A DNA stretch of 64,000 nt, taken from Maridesulfovibrio zosterae DSM 11974. GTDB lineage: Bacteria; Desulfobacterota; Desulfovibrionia; Desulfovibrionales; Desulfovibrionaceae. The stretch is from NCBI RefSeq assembly GCF_000425265.1, contig NZ_KE384343.1:50774-114773 (forward strand), in the 5' to 3' direction. A model generated the notes under the pieces. The model did not search any database and was not told the origin of the DNA. It saw only the letters and a program-made list of their open reading frames with translations. The position numbers and the translations under genes are program-made. This document shows positions 44,040 to 52,914 of the stretch, piece after piece. How positions within the stretch are numbered: position 1 is the first letter of the stretch; every line of letters starts with the position of its first letter.

Positions 44040-45253
44040 CAAAATTTTAGTACCAGGCATGAATTGGTTCCGCCGAACCCGGCTGAGTTCAGCAGTGCAT
44101 TACGTGGTGGTTCAAAGATCGTTTCTGACACGATGTTCAGTCCAGCCGCATCGCTGCCGCCATCTTTATAGTTGATGTTGGGAGCAATGAATCCCCCCTG
44201 ATTCATGAGCACTGTATATACAACCTGACTTGCTCCGGACATCCATAGTTCGTGTCCTGTCATGGATTTGGTTGAAGAAATTCTGGGATTACTATCACTA
44301 AATAATCTTCGGATATTTTCAGCTTCAGCGGCATCTCCAGCTGGCGTCGCTGTGGCGTGTGCACATATGTAGTCTATATCACTGGCTGCAAGTCCTGCCT
44401 GCTTAATTGCTTTGGCTCCTGCACGGGCCAGCCCTGTCTTGCCGGGGACAGAAATATGTTCACCATCAGACGAAAAACCATAACCTGAAACCGTTCCCAG
44501 AATTTCAGCACCACGTTCTTTGGCGAGATCATATCTCTCGAGTACAATTGCAGCCGCTCCCCCGCTGGGGACAAGGCCGTCACGATCTTTATCAAAAGGG
44601 CGGCTGGCCTGCTGCGGAAGATCCGTTTTACATGAAAAAGCACCAAGACCGTCAAAGCTGCACATGGATTGCCAGTTGATTTCCTGTGCTCCACCACAGA
44701 TAACTCTTTCCTGCTGACCAGATGAAATAAGGCTGAATCCCTGTCCTACAGCGTGACCTCCGCTGGAGCAGGCAGAACTGATGGTCCATGCAGCCCCACG
44801 GGTTTTGAAAAGTGTATTCAGGTTCATTGTAATACAGGAGGTCATAGAGCGAAAAACAGCGCCGCTGCCAATAAGAGAAGTCTGTCCTCGTTCTTTCAGT
44901 AACTCCACCTGATCAAGAGCTGCGATGCAACTGGAGTCGCAACCGAAAATCAGACCTGATTCATCGTTTTGCAAATCTTCAATACTCAGACCTGACTGAT
45001 CAAGTGCCTGAAAAGCAGCGGCATAGGCTTGAACGGCGTGATCAGGCATAGTTTTAAGCTGTTTTCTGCTTAGCCATTCTTTGGGATTAAAGCCTGTAAT
45101 TACACCAGTCAGTGGACTTTCAAAGCCCATTGTAATCCGATGCGCATCGACAATGATGCCCGAACTTCCTTTTTTTAGAGAGTTGCTGATATCCGCGCGG
45201 GATGATCCTAAAACCGAAATGGCACCAATGCCAGTAATTGCAACTTTAAACAA
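44039..45253 (-). CDS. Beta-ketoacyl-ACP synthase (cluster KS 1)
   Basis: The 404-aa protein is a FabB/FabF-type enzyme with Cys162 in SSACSSGGHA, the first histidine in CAHATATPAGD and the second in TGHELWMSGA. The form GHELWMSGA is closer to FabB-like enzymes, so it may act at a different chain length from KS 2. It lies 228 bp downstream of the ketoreductase gene. Confidence 0.9.
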   Translation of the reverse strand: MFKVAITGIGAISVLGSSRADISNSLKKGSSGIIVDAHRITMGFESPLTGVITGFNPKEWLSRKQLKTMPDHAVQAYAAAFQALDQSGLSIEDLQNDESGLIFGCDSSCIAALDQVELLKERGQTSLIGSGAVFRSMTSCITMNLNTLFKTRGAAWTISSACSSGGHAVGQGFSLISSGQQERVICGGAQEINWQSMCSFDGLGAFSCKTDLPQQASRPFDKDRDGLVPSGGAAAIVLERYDLAKERGAEILGTVSGYGFSSDGEHISVPGKTGLARAGAKAIKQAGLAASDIDYICAHATATPAGDAAEAENIRRLFSDSNPRISSTKSMTGHELWMSGASQVVYTVLMNQGGFIAPNINYKDGGSDAAGLNIVSETIFEPPRNALLNSAGFGGTNSCLVLKF

Positions 45254-45481
45254 AAGAACTCCTGAAATCTCAGTTAAGTCTCACCACTCAGCCTTTTTAA
45301 GAGGTCGAAGACTATATAAAATATATTCTTTTTTTGTATATTAAGAAGGCATACCAAGAATCTGTTTACTGCATGAAATAATAACCTTGTAATCAGTTAA
45401 TTAGATTTTGGATATGCAGCCGATTATTAAAAAAAGCTGGATGATGGTATGGGCGCATGTTGATAGATTTGCTTGTGAGTA
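45254..45481 (-). other. Gap between ketoreductase and KS 1 genes
   Basis: The 228 bases are AT-rich and hold no recognised gene. A second promoter for the cluster could lie here, but none is convincing. A TATAAAATATATT stretch near 45312 is a possible -10 region. Confidence 0.3.
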
Positions 45482-46204
45482 TTATGTATAAATGCCGCCG
45501 TTAACAGCTATAGTCTGACCTGTTATGTAGCTGGCTTTGTCTGAGCATAAAAAGGATACAACTCCAGCCACTTCCTTAGGGGTGCCAAGCCTTTTGAGCG
45601 GGATAGTATTTTTGATTTCATCAACTGGAAGCTCACTTAACATGTCGGTATCTATGAAGCCGGGAGTGACTGCGTTGACTAGAATATTGCGTTTTGCAAC
45701 TTCCATTGCCAGAGATTTTGTAGCTCCTATGAGTCCTGCCTTGGCAGCACAGTAGTTTGTTTGACCGGCAACTCCGGTTTCGCCAGAGGTTGAAGCAATG
45801 TTTATAATCCGCCCGGTTCTTTTGCGCAGCATTCTGGATACAACCGGTTTAGTTACATTAAAAAAACCGGTCAGATGAACCTGCAGAACTTTGTTCCAGT
45901 CAGAACTATCCATCATCATCATAATGGAGTCGCGAGTAAATCCGGCATTATTTACAACGATATAAGGAACTTTTTTTTCAAGAAGAGAACTTAGATTCTC
46001 TTCAACAGCTTTTTCATCTGTAACGTCAAATTTAAGCAGAGTGCATTGCTGTCCGTGCTGCTTTATTTGTTCTGCTGTTTTATGTGCTCCTGCATCATCA
46101 CTTCGGTAGTTAAGCCAGATATCATAGCCGTCTTCAGCAAGTTGCACGGCAATAGCTGCACCTATACCTTTGCTTGCGCCAGTAATTAATGCAATTTTTG
46201 ACAT
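45482..46204 (-). CDS. fabG: 3-oxoacyl-ACP reductase (FabG-like) of the polyene cluster
   Basis: The start at 46204 gives a 240-aa SDR protein beginning MSKIALITGASKGIG. The Rossmann motif TGASKGIG, the catalytic YCAAK (Tyr/Lys) with NIASTSGE, and the terminal NGGIYT are those of FabG. It is the first gene of the cluster. The 14 codons upstream include a stem-loop (46233-46258) and have no ribosome-binding site, so they are not used. Confidence 0.9.
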   Translation of the reverse strand: MSKIALITGASKGIGAAIAVQLAEDGYDIWLNYRSDDAGAHKTAEQIKQHGQQCTLLKFDVTDEKAVEENLSSLLEKKVPYIVVNNAGFTRDSIMMMMDSSDWNKVLQVHLTGFFNVTKPVVSRMLRKRTGRIINIASTSGETGVAGQTNYCAAKAGLIGATKSLAMEVAKRNILVNAVTPGFIDTDMLSELPVDEIKNTIPLKRLGTPKEVAGVVSFLCSDKASYITGQTIAVNGGIYT

Positions 46205-46232
46205 TTTAAATTGATAGTCCCTGTTGTGTAGT

Positions 46233-46258
46233 TTTTTAGTCTGCATGAAGACTAAAAA
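46233..46258. other. Stem-loop in the leader of the polyene cluster
   Basis: TTTTTAGTCT (46233-46242) pairs perfectly with AGACTAAAAA (46249-46258) around a 6-base loop, 29 bases upstream of the fabG start. No T-tract follows on the minus strand. Confidence 0.4.
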
Positions 46259-46379
46259 GTGATAGATTCTGAATAATCTAATACTTCAAAATAATCCTGC
46301 CCATATCTTTAGATAGGAATTAATATTTATAGTTGTTTTTTTCTATAAATCATTAATAGATATCTTTGGTCCGATATAG

Positions 46380-46553
46380 TTATATGGCATCTTCGTCAGT
46401 ATTTCTTCCTTCTTGATATCCTTTATGAAATTCTCCAGGCATCTCTTTTACTTCTTTAATAGCCTGACCTGTTGCTTTGCCCATTTTGGCACAGCCTAGA
46501 GAAGAAACCATGATTGTCGCAATTATGATTGCGGAAGCGATTTTGGTAAGCAT
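46380..46553 (-). CDS. Small lipoprotein
   Basis: The ATG at 46553 is preceded by GGAGG. The 57-aa product has a lipoprotein signal (IIIATIMVSSLGC) and a short basic-acidic tail. It may be an entericidin-like or envelope lipoprotein. It is separated from the polyene cluster by 175 bp, and transcriptional linkage is unclear. Confidence 0.7.
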   Translation of the reverse strand: MLTKIASAIIIATIMVSSLGCAKMGKATGQAIKEVKEMPGEFHKGYQEGRNTDEDAI

Positions 46554-46854
46554 ATTTCCTCCAATATGTTTTGATGATGATAAATAATATTGGAAAATTT
46601 GAAAAGTCAACTGGAAGATATTATAAAATGTAGTTTACCAAGCCTGACGCATCTGCTGCTCTGTATTATTTCAAAATATTAGGCTGCAGCAATGATTGGA
46701 TTTGATCGTGACTGTTTTCTTTTACCTTACCAGCTTTCACTTTCTTGCATAGATATTTACTCTGGTGTAATTAATACTGTATTCAGTCTATTATATTGAT
46801 AACCTTTCTATATTCAGGAATCAGTTAATGTTTTAAAAAAATGGAGTTTAACTC
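46554..46854. other. Divergent intergenic region
   Basis: About 300 AT-rich bases lie between the small lipoprotein and the DsrE-like gene. TTGCAT (46745-46750) with TAATTA 17 bases downstream is a weak promoter candidate for the plus-strand gene. Nothing else is recognised. Confidence 0.25.
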
Positions 46855-47196
46855 ATGTATTGCCTCTATGCCTTTAATGGTGAACTTATGTGCTTCGTTC
46901 ACGTTCTTCTGAACGGACTTGATATGGCTGAAAAAGGTATGAAAGTATCCATCGTATTTGAAGGAGCTTCAGTTGCTCTTATCCCTGAACTGGAGAAGAA
47001 GGACTGTCCTTTTCATAAATTGTATATGAAGGCCAAGTCACAGGGACTTTTTGACGGAGCGTGTAAAGCCTGTTCCGTTAAACTTCAAGTGAAAGAAGAT
47101 GTGGAAAAATCCGGAATCCCTCTTATTGGTGAAATGTCTGGACACCCGGCAATGTCAGATTACATTGAGAAAGGATATAAAATAATTACCTTCTAG
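46855..47196 (+). CDS. DsrE-like sulfur-related cytoplasmic protein
   Basis: The 113-aa protein has the DsrE/TusD-type alpha-beta fold pattern. The N-terminus reads MYCLYAFNGELMCFVHVLLNG and cysteines follow in CPFHK and CKACS. Members of the family relay sulfur or serve as cytoplasmic partners of sulfur metabolism. The cysteine pair CKAC may be functional. A GGAG site precedes the ATG. It is a single gene convergent with the hybrid kinase. Confidence 0.65.
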   Translation: MYCLYAFNGELMCFVHVLLNGLDMAEKGMKVSIVFEGASVALIPELEKKDCPFHKLYMKAKSQGLFDGACKACSVKLQVKEDVEKSGIPLIGEMSGHPAMSDYIEKGYKIITF

Positions 47197-47210
47197 TTCG
47201 TTATAGAACG

Positions 47211-47250
47211 CCACTCTCTCTATCATTTCGGTGGCAGAGTGGAGTGGTTT
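47211..47250 (+). terminator. Possible terminator after the DsrE-like gene
   Basis: CCACTCT (47211-47217) pairs with AGAGTGG (47236-47242) across an 18-base loop and is followed by GTGGTTTTCTTTT. It overlaps the 3' end of the opposing kinase gene. Confidence 0.4.
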
Positions 47251-49913
47251 TCTTTTCGTTTATTGAGAACATTTGAACTGATCACCTCGTGCAGTTTTTC
47301 CTGCTCTACAGGTTTGGCAATGTAATCATCCATTCCAGATTGCATAAAATTGTTTTTATCATTTTCCATAGCGTATGCAGTAATAGCAATAATAGGTATG
47401 CGTTTGTTGTGTGCCCCGGCTTCTCCTTTACGGATCGCCTTAGTTGCTTCCACTCCGTTCATAACAGGCATTTGTACATCCATAAGGACTAAATCAAAGT
47501 CCTTGTAGCTTAGTAAGCCCAATGCCTGCTGACCGTTTTCAGCTGTTTCAACATCGCAGCCCATGGATTCAAGATATCGTTTTGTATAAAGTCTGTTTAT
47601 TCTTTCGTCTTCGGCAACAAGTATTTTGTAGCCGGATAGAGGGAGTGCTTTTTTTGGTATTTCTTTCTTCTTACTGCTTATTGAAGCTGTGGGTGAATTT
47701 GTAAAAGGGATTGAAATATAAAAAGAACTTCCTTCTCCCATACGGCTTTCAATAGATATACTCCCGTTCATAAGGGTTACGAGCTGCTTGCATATTGCAA
47801 GGCCTAGCCCTACTCCCTGATGCTCACGCGTATATCCTTCACTTGCCTGTGTAAATGATTCAAAAAGTTTGTTTAGCTGCTCATCGGGGATTCCTGCTCC
47901 TGTATCGGATACGATGAACAGAATAGACGTTTTGTCCGGCTGGTTGATGTGTATTTTTTGAGCGCTGATAGTAACGCTGCCTTTTTCTGTAAATTTTAAA
48001 GCATTTCCAACTATATTACTTAATATCTGCTGTAACCTCAGGTCATCACCAATGATCTTTTCAGGAACGTCCGGGGCAATCTCAAGGTTCAATTTCAAAC
48101 CGGAGTGCTGTGCGGTTACTCTGAACATATCATATATATGCTGCATGGTCTTAAGCGGATTGAATCCAGTATTCTGAATAGAGAGTTTTCCTGCTTCGAC
48201 CCTTGCTAAATCTAAAATGTCAGAAAGGACATTGTTCAACCGTTTGGATGCCTGCATGGCTGCGGTTATATATTCTATTTGTTTCTGTGATAGATTATCA
48301 GCCTGCAACAGTTGCAGCATACCCATGATGCCGTTTAGTGGAGTTCGAATTTCGTGGCTCATGTTGGCAAGAAATTCTGACTTTGTATTGCTTGCAGATT
48401 CGGCTCGGGCTTTTTCAAGCTCAACTTTTTCCAAAGCACTTTTCAGGTCAGTAATATCTCGGACAATTCCTTCTATAGCGATGGCTTTTCCGCCTGAATC
48501 AGTGAGGAGAATATTTGTCTGCTGCATCCATTTGATTTCGCCTGACTTGTGCGTAATTTTGTACTCAACGACCGGTGAAATAACTCCTTTCATCAAGTTG
48601 GGCCAGTTTTTCTGTATCAGTGATTGCCATGGTTCATTAACAATCTTTATCATGAGGGTGTAGTCTGCATAAAAATCTTCCGGTTCGTATCCCATGACTT
48701 TTTGACATGCTGAGCTGATGTATTCATACTTTTCTGCGGCTAAGGAAAAGCGGTAAATCACGTCCTGAGCATTTTCTGCCATTAGGCGAAATCTTTCTTC
48801 ACTGGCAGCAAGTCTGTCTTCAACAATTTTCCGGTCAGTAATATCCTCAATTGTTGCAATTACTTCGGTTGGAATATTCTCAGGATCAACAGGATTGAAC
48901 AGAGCCTTTATATAGCTTGTTTTTCCGCCTGTTACTGATGTGTAGGCATCTACATAATGGCTGGTACACCCATTTAAAGCTTTTTTCAGAGTCTTACGTA
49001 TTTTTTTAGGGCCATCTTCAAGTGAGTTGAACCCTAAGATTACTTCTTTGCTGGCACCCATTAGTTCTGTAAATTTGTTGTTACAGTCAATAATTATTCC
49101 CTTATTATCAAAACGGATTATGCCCAAAGGAGAATGTTCAAATATCAGACGGTGACGCTCTTCACTGTCCCGCAATTCTTCTTCAGCTTTTTTGCGGTTG
49201 GTTATATCACGTAGCGCAGTGAATCTAATTGTTTTATCTTCAATTTTTATTTGTCTACCTTGAATTTCACATGGAAAAGTAGTTCCGTTCTTACGAAGAG
49301 CATTTACCTCGTAAGCCAATTCATCGCCGGAAAGAATATGTTTTAAAACGGTGGGGCGATCTTCAGGGACAATCCAATCTGTAGAATTGCGGCCGATGGC
49401 TTCTTCTTGAGTGTAGCCGAACATTTGCTCTGCAGCTGAGTTCTGCTCAATACACACTCCCTTTTCTGATATGAAAATGGATTCAAACGTCGCATCGGAT
49501 AGACGCCGATAGCGTTTCTCACTTTCTTTCAACGCCTTAGTTGTTTTTTGTTCTTCAGTGATATCTTGAAAAATACAGTGGGTGCAGATGAAATTGCCAT
49601 CATCGTCATGCTGAATTCTACCTGTAACAGAAACTTTTATGATTGATCCGTCTTTTCGGATCATATCAAATTCTGCTCCGTCAATCATGCAGATATGTTT
49701 GAATATGGGGAAACGTTTTTCGAAAAGTTTTTGAAATTCTGGTGTCAGGATATCCCCGCACCATTTGCCGATGACTTCATTTTTATCCTCATAACCAAGA
49801 ATCTCAAGCCATCTGTTATTCACATCTAGAAAATAACCGTATTCATCTAGAGATTGATAAGGCATGGGGGCATTCTCAAAAAGAAGCCTGAAACGTTTCT
49901 CCTTTTCCGGCAT
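47223..49913 (-). CDS. Hybrid sensor histidine kinase with multiple PAS domains and a receiver
   Basis: The 896-aa protein has no clear membrane segment, so it is probably cytoplasmic. Four PAS/PAC units fill about residues 1-500, with repeated DITxRKxAEE-type PAC ends. HisKA follows with the phosphoacceptor in ANMSHEIRTPLNG, then HATPase (DLRLQQILSNIVGNALKFT, GAGIP, GLGLAI). A C-terminal REC domain holds the phosphorylatable aspartate in LVLMDVQMP. No PAS cofactor residue identifies the signal. The partner regulator is not adjacent. Confidence 0.93.
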   Translation of the reverse strand: MPEKEKRFRLLFENAPMPYQSLDEYGYFLDVNNRWLEILGYEDKNEVIGKWCGDILTPEFQKLFEKRFPIFKHICMIDGAEFDMIRKDGSIIKVSVTGRIQHDDDGNFICTHCIFQDITEEQKTTKALKESEKRYRRLSDATFESIFISEKGVCIEQNSAAEQMFGYTQEEAIGRNSTDWIVPEDRPTVLKHILSGDELAYEVNALRKNGTTFPCEIQGRQIKIEDKTIRFTALRDITNRKKAEEELRDSEERHRLIFEHSPLGIIRFDNKGIIIDCNNKFTELMGASKEVILGFNSLEDGPKKIRKTLKKALNGCTSHYVDAYTSVTGGKTSYIKALFNPVDPENIPTEVIATIEDITDRKIVEDRLAASEERFRLMAENAQDVIYRFSLAAEKYEYISSACQKVMGYEPEDFYADYTLMIKIVNEPWQSLIQKNWPNLMKGVISPVVEYKITHKSGEIKWMQQTNILLTDSGGKAIAIEGIVRDITDLKSALEKVELEKARAESASNTKSEFLANMSHEIRTPLNGIMGMLQLLQADNLSQKQIEYITAAMQASKRLNNVLSDILDLARVEAGKLSIQNTGFNPLKTMQHIYDMFRVTAQHSGLKLNLEIAPDVPEKIIGDDLRLQQILSNIVGNALKFTEKGSVTISAQKIHINQPDKTSILFIVSDTGAGIPDEQLNKLFESFTQASEGYTREHQGVGLGLAICKQLVTLMNGSISIESRMGEGSSFYISIPFTNSPTASISSKKKEIPKKALPLSGYKILVAEDERINRLYTKRYLESMGCDVETAENGQQALGLLSYKDFDLVLMDVQMPVMNGVEATKAIRKGEAGAHNKRIPIIAITAYAMENDKNNFMQSGMDDYIAKPVEQEKLHEVISSNVLNKRKENHSTLPPK

Positions 49914-50072
49914 TATTTATCTCCACTTCAGATTATGCTTAGGCGAAAGAAATTTGTTTCACTCTTACTCAAAATTGAGAATAATACAATTGTGATTCTA
50001 ATTCATCCAATGTGTATTGGGGGAGTTGTTGTTGAAATATGCTGTGATATTGAGGTCGTAAAAGTTTTAATT

Positions 50073-50119
50073 TATTCAGGTGCAGCAGGAGGGATGGCGA
50101 GTCCTGATGCACCTGAATA
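50073..50119 (-). terminator. Long hairpin after the 90-aa gene
   Basis: TATTCAGGTGCA (50073-50084) pairs with TGCACCTGAATA (50108-50119), with an inner CAGGA/TCCTG stem. It lies 10 bases after the stop at 50129 and is followed on the minus strand by a T-poor tract, so termination may be weak. Confidence 0.5.
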
Positions 50120-50128
50120 TGTCAATTT

Positions 50129-50401
50129 TTACCAGCTGTCTTCACTATATTGCCAGCCCATATCTTCAGGCTCAACATCTTGTATCTTTACAAAAATTCC
50201 ATCATCATTTTCGGCAATAAGAACATCTGCTTTAACCCAGCGATCCATATATTCGTCCAAACCGCGTCCTTTTGAGTCAGGCTCAACTATATATTCTTCT
50301 TCACTGTCAACCAGTATTGCCAATTGATAGCTTTCGTCCAGTTCACAGTTAAAGGGAATGACCTGACCATATATTGTGTCAGAGTATTCTTCGTTAGACA
50401 C
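50129..50401 (-). CDS. Small acidic hypothetical protein
   Basis: The 90-aa product starts at a GTG at 50401 with GGAGAGA upstream. It is rich in Asp and Glu and has no signal or membrane segment. I do not recognise the family. It is downstream of a GNAT gene, with 34 bp between, so the two may form an operon. Confidence 0.65.
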   Translation of the reverse strand: MSNEEYSDTIYGQVIPFNCELDESYQLAILVDSEEEYIVEPDSKGRGLDEYMDRWVKADVLIAENDDGIFVKIQDVEPEDMGWQYSEDSW

Positions 50402-50435
50402 TTTTTCTCTCCATGCAGAAATTATAAATTAAAGT

Positions 50436-50990
50436 TTAGATTATTCTCTTGGCATATACAGTGTTCCCCGGTTCGGGAATAAAGAACTTATAATGTCTGG
50501 TCTGACGGGTGTAGCCAAGAAAGTTGAGAAAAATAGCTGCCGATTCATAATCTTGATCTTCCGGAAGTTCACAGAAAACTGTGCTTCCTTCTTCTACTGA
50601 AATATGTCTCTCAACTTCATCTATAAGAGCTGCGCCTATTCCAATGGATCTATAATCTTCATGGACTGCGATCAGGAAAAGTTCATAGCAGGATTCTTCT
50701 GCTGCGATTTCATTATATACGGCAAAACCGACTAGTTTTTGATTTGCTCCGTCTACGGCATGGGCTTTAATAAATGTACATAAAGGAGGACCTGAATTGT
50801 ATGCTTCCTCCCACACCGTCTGTTCCAGCATAGAGAGCTTCTCTTGTGATAGATTTTGGCAGGTTGAAGACATTTCTAGGATTTCATCAATCTCATCCGG
50901 GGCTATTCCTATACTGAGTCTTAACTGTACTTCTACTTCAGGTTCAGCTTTGCTTCCGCCAAATCCTTCTTGAATACTGTACGAATTCAT
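50436..50990 (-). CDS. GNAT-family N-acetyltransferase
   Basis: The 184-aa protein has a GNAT domain with motif A LFLIAVHEDYRSIGIGAALIDEVE and the C-terminal FLNFLGYTRQTRHYKF. It is larger than the GNAT in the nif operon and not closely similar to it. Substrate is unknown. Start choice is supported by AGGAGC-like sequence at 50996. Confidence 0.82.
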   Translation of the reverse strand: MNSYSIQEGFGGSKAEPEVEVQLRLSIGIAPDEIDEILEMSSTCQNLSQEKLSMLEQTVWEEAYNSGPPLCTFIKAHAVDGANQKLVGFAVYNEIAAEESCYELFLIAVHEDYRSIGIGAALIDEVERHISVEEGSTVFCELPEDQDYESAAIFLNFLGYTRQTRHYKFFIPEPGNTVYAKRII

Positions 50991-51301
50991 ATAAGCTCCT
51001 CACTTAATTATGAAAAATATTCACGCTTTATTTTTGATTTGCGCAAACTATTTTTTCCATATTGCATGGAGTATGCCGTTGCTAACTTGCTTATATTAAA
51101 GGCTTAATGATAGATGAATAAACTGTTGTAGGAACTAGTAGTTCTTATGTTTAATAAGCTCGTAGCCGGCAAAGACTGCAGAATAGGTTTTCCTTGAGAA
51201 AAAAATACCGATTTTATTAAGTGTAGCCATGATGTAGAGATATTTGATGAATAGTGATTCGGGAGAACTGAGAGTTCTTTTTCTGGATATGACAGGAACT
51301 G
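50991..51301. other. Intergenic region with short palindromes
   Basis: No gene is seen. TTTGCGCAAA (51038-51047), GAACTA-G-TAGTTC (51132-51144) and AGAACT-GAG-AGTTCT followed by TTTTTC (51264-51283) are the only structures. The last resembles a weak terminator on the plus strand although no plus-strand gene precedes it. Confidence 0.4.
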
Positions 51302-52729
51302 CTATTTCTTACCGTCTACGAACTGATTGCGTTCGAGTTTATGCTTATTCATTAACTTATTAAGTTGTCGGGTGGTTATGCCTGCCATGCGTGATGCCTC
51401 TTTGATAACTCCTCTGGATACAGTAAGAAGTTTGGTGAGGTATGAATATTCAAAGATATCAATTGCTGATTGGCGTGCTTGTCCCAACTGGATTGTGGTG
51501 TCGATCATATCCGGAAGAGGAGTCATTTTACCATGTAAAAATTCAATTGGCAGGCTTGAACTTGTGAGGGTGTCACCTGTCTCCAGAATGCAGGCTCTTT
51601 CAATAATATTTTCAAGTTCACGTACGTTGCCCGGCCAGTCATAAGTCAGAAAGGCTTCAATGGCTTCCGGGGTAATTGATTTTATATTTTTATTAAGCTG
51701 AGTATTGAATTGCGCTATGAAAATTTCAGACAGATGGATTATATCTTCTTTGCGTTCACGAAGTGGTGGCAGTATTATCGGAAAAACATTGAGCCGATAG
51801 AAAAGGTCGCGTCTGAATTCCCCTTTACAGCTTAATTCATAGAGGTCTTCATTTGTAGCTGCAATGACTCTGACATTTAGCGGGATTGATGTTTCTCCGC
51901 CGACTCGTTGAACATAGCGCTCCTGAAGAATATCAAGAAGTTTAACTTGTACGGTAGAAGATATTGTTCCTATCTCGTCAAGAAGAATGGTTCCGGAGTT
52001 GGCCAGTTCGAATTTTCCCATCTTCCGTTTTATGGCCCCTGTAAATGCCCCTTTTTCGTGACCGAAGAGTTCACTTTCAACTAGGGATTCAGGGATAGCC
52101 CCACAATGGATATTTATAAATGGAGTGTCTTTACGGTCACTGTGGGCGTGTATTAATCGTGCAATAAGATTTTTACCTGTCCCTGTTTCACCGGAAATTA
52201 AGACGGTTGTGCCTGTTGCTGCGACTTTCTTGACCTTGCGCAGTACTTCTCGCATTGATTTACTTTTAGTTTTAACTACATCTTTATAGTCATCACCCCA
52301 GAACTGGTCGCGAAGATAATCCAGTTCTGAGTGCCTTATGTCGGCTTCGTGTACTTTATCTATAACCAGCTCGAGCTCTTCTTTACCTACCGGATGTGTG
52401 AGGTAATCAAATGCTCCTGCCTTTACAGCTTCAACAGCCTGATGTGACTGTTCATTTTGCGCAACGACTATAACCGAGGCAGATGGATGTTTTTCCCAGA
52501 GTTCTTTTAGAGCCTGATCTATCGAAAGTGAAGGATATATCAATGTATTGATATCAATTACAACTGTATCAATTCCATCTTGGAAAGTAGGTGAGGAGGA
52601 TGGTTCTAAATCAGAGTTGTGAACCACTGTATGCTTGGACTCGAACTCCTTAGAAACCTCTGCCATCTGCTGCTTACCGCGAGTTATGACTAGTATTTTG
52701 CGCACGAATCTCTCCTTGATGAAATTCAT
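51302..52729 (-). CDS. Sigma-54-dependent response-regulator-type activator
   Basis: The 475-aa protein has a receiver-like N-terminal domain (about 10-130) with DTVVIDINTL containing a possible phosphorylatable aspartate and a Lys-type switch (THPVGKEE). The AAA+ domain (about 160-395) has GETGTGKN, the GAFTGA loop and GTILLDEIG. The C-terminal helix-turn-helix is EASRMAGITTRQLNKLMNKH. It is divergent from the RND efflux operon, 185 bp away, and might regulate it. No sigma-54 promoter is evident upstream of that operon. Confidence 0.9.
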   Translation of the reverse strand: MNFIKERFVRKILVITRGKQQMAEVSKEFESKHTVVHNSDLEPSSSPTFQDGIDTVVIDINTLIYPSLSIDQALKELWEKHPSASVIVVAQNEQSHQAVEAVKAGAFDYLTHPVGKEELELVIDKVHEADIRHSELDYLRDQFWGDDYKDVVKTKSKSMREVLRKVKKVAATGTTVLISGETGTGKNLIARLIHAHSDRKDTPFINIHCGAIPESLVESELFGHEKGAFTGAIKRKMGKFELANSGTILLDEIGTISSTVQVKLLDILQERYVQRVGGETSIPLNVRVIAATNEDLYELSCKGEFRRDLFYRLNVFPIILPPLRERKEDIIHLSEIFIAQFNTQLNKNIKSITPEAIEAFLTYDWPGNVRELENIIERACILETGDTLTSSSLPIEFLHGKMTPLPDMIDTTIQLGQARQSAIDIFEYSYLTKLLTVSRGVIKEASRMAGITTRQLNKLMNKHKLERNQFVDGKK

Positions 52730-52914
52730 ACTTTTTTACTTAATTCAGGACAACAAAAAATAAACCGCTGATTTTTTGGATTGTGTCTATTAATTATGTT
52801 TGAAACACGGTGGTAACCATTGTATATAAGGGGAAATAATAATGTGTAGTTGAATGTTTTTTAAATAAATGTTGCTCATAATTTTGTGTGCTAATTAGAT
52901 TCTGGAGCTGTGTT

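Noticed and set aside
51264-51283. Terminator-like hairpin on the plus strand suggesting an sRNA
   Set aside because: The stem is only 6 bp and no promoter or conserved structure precedes it.
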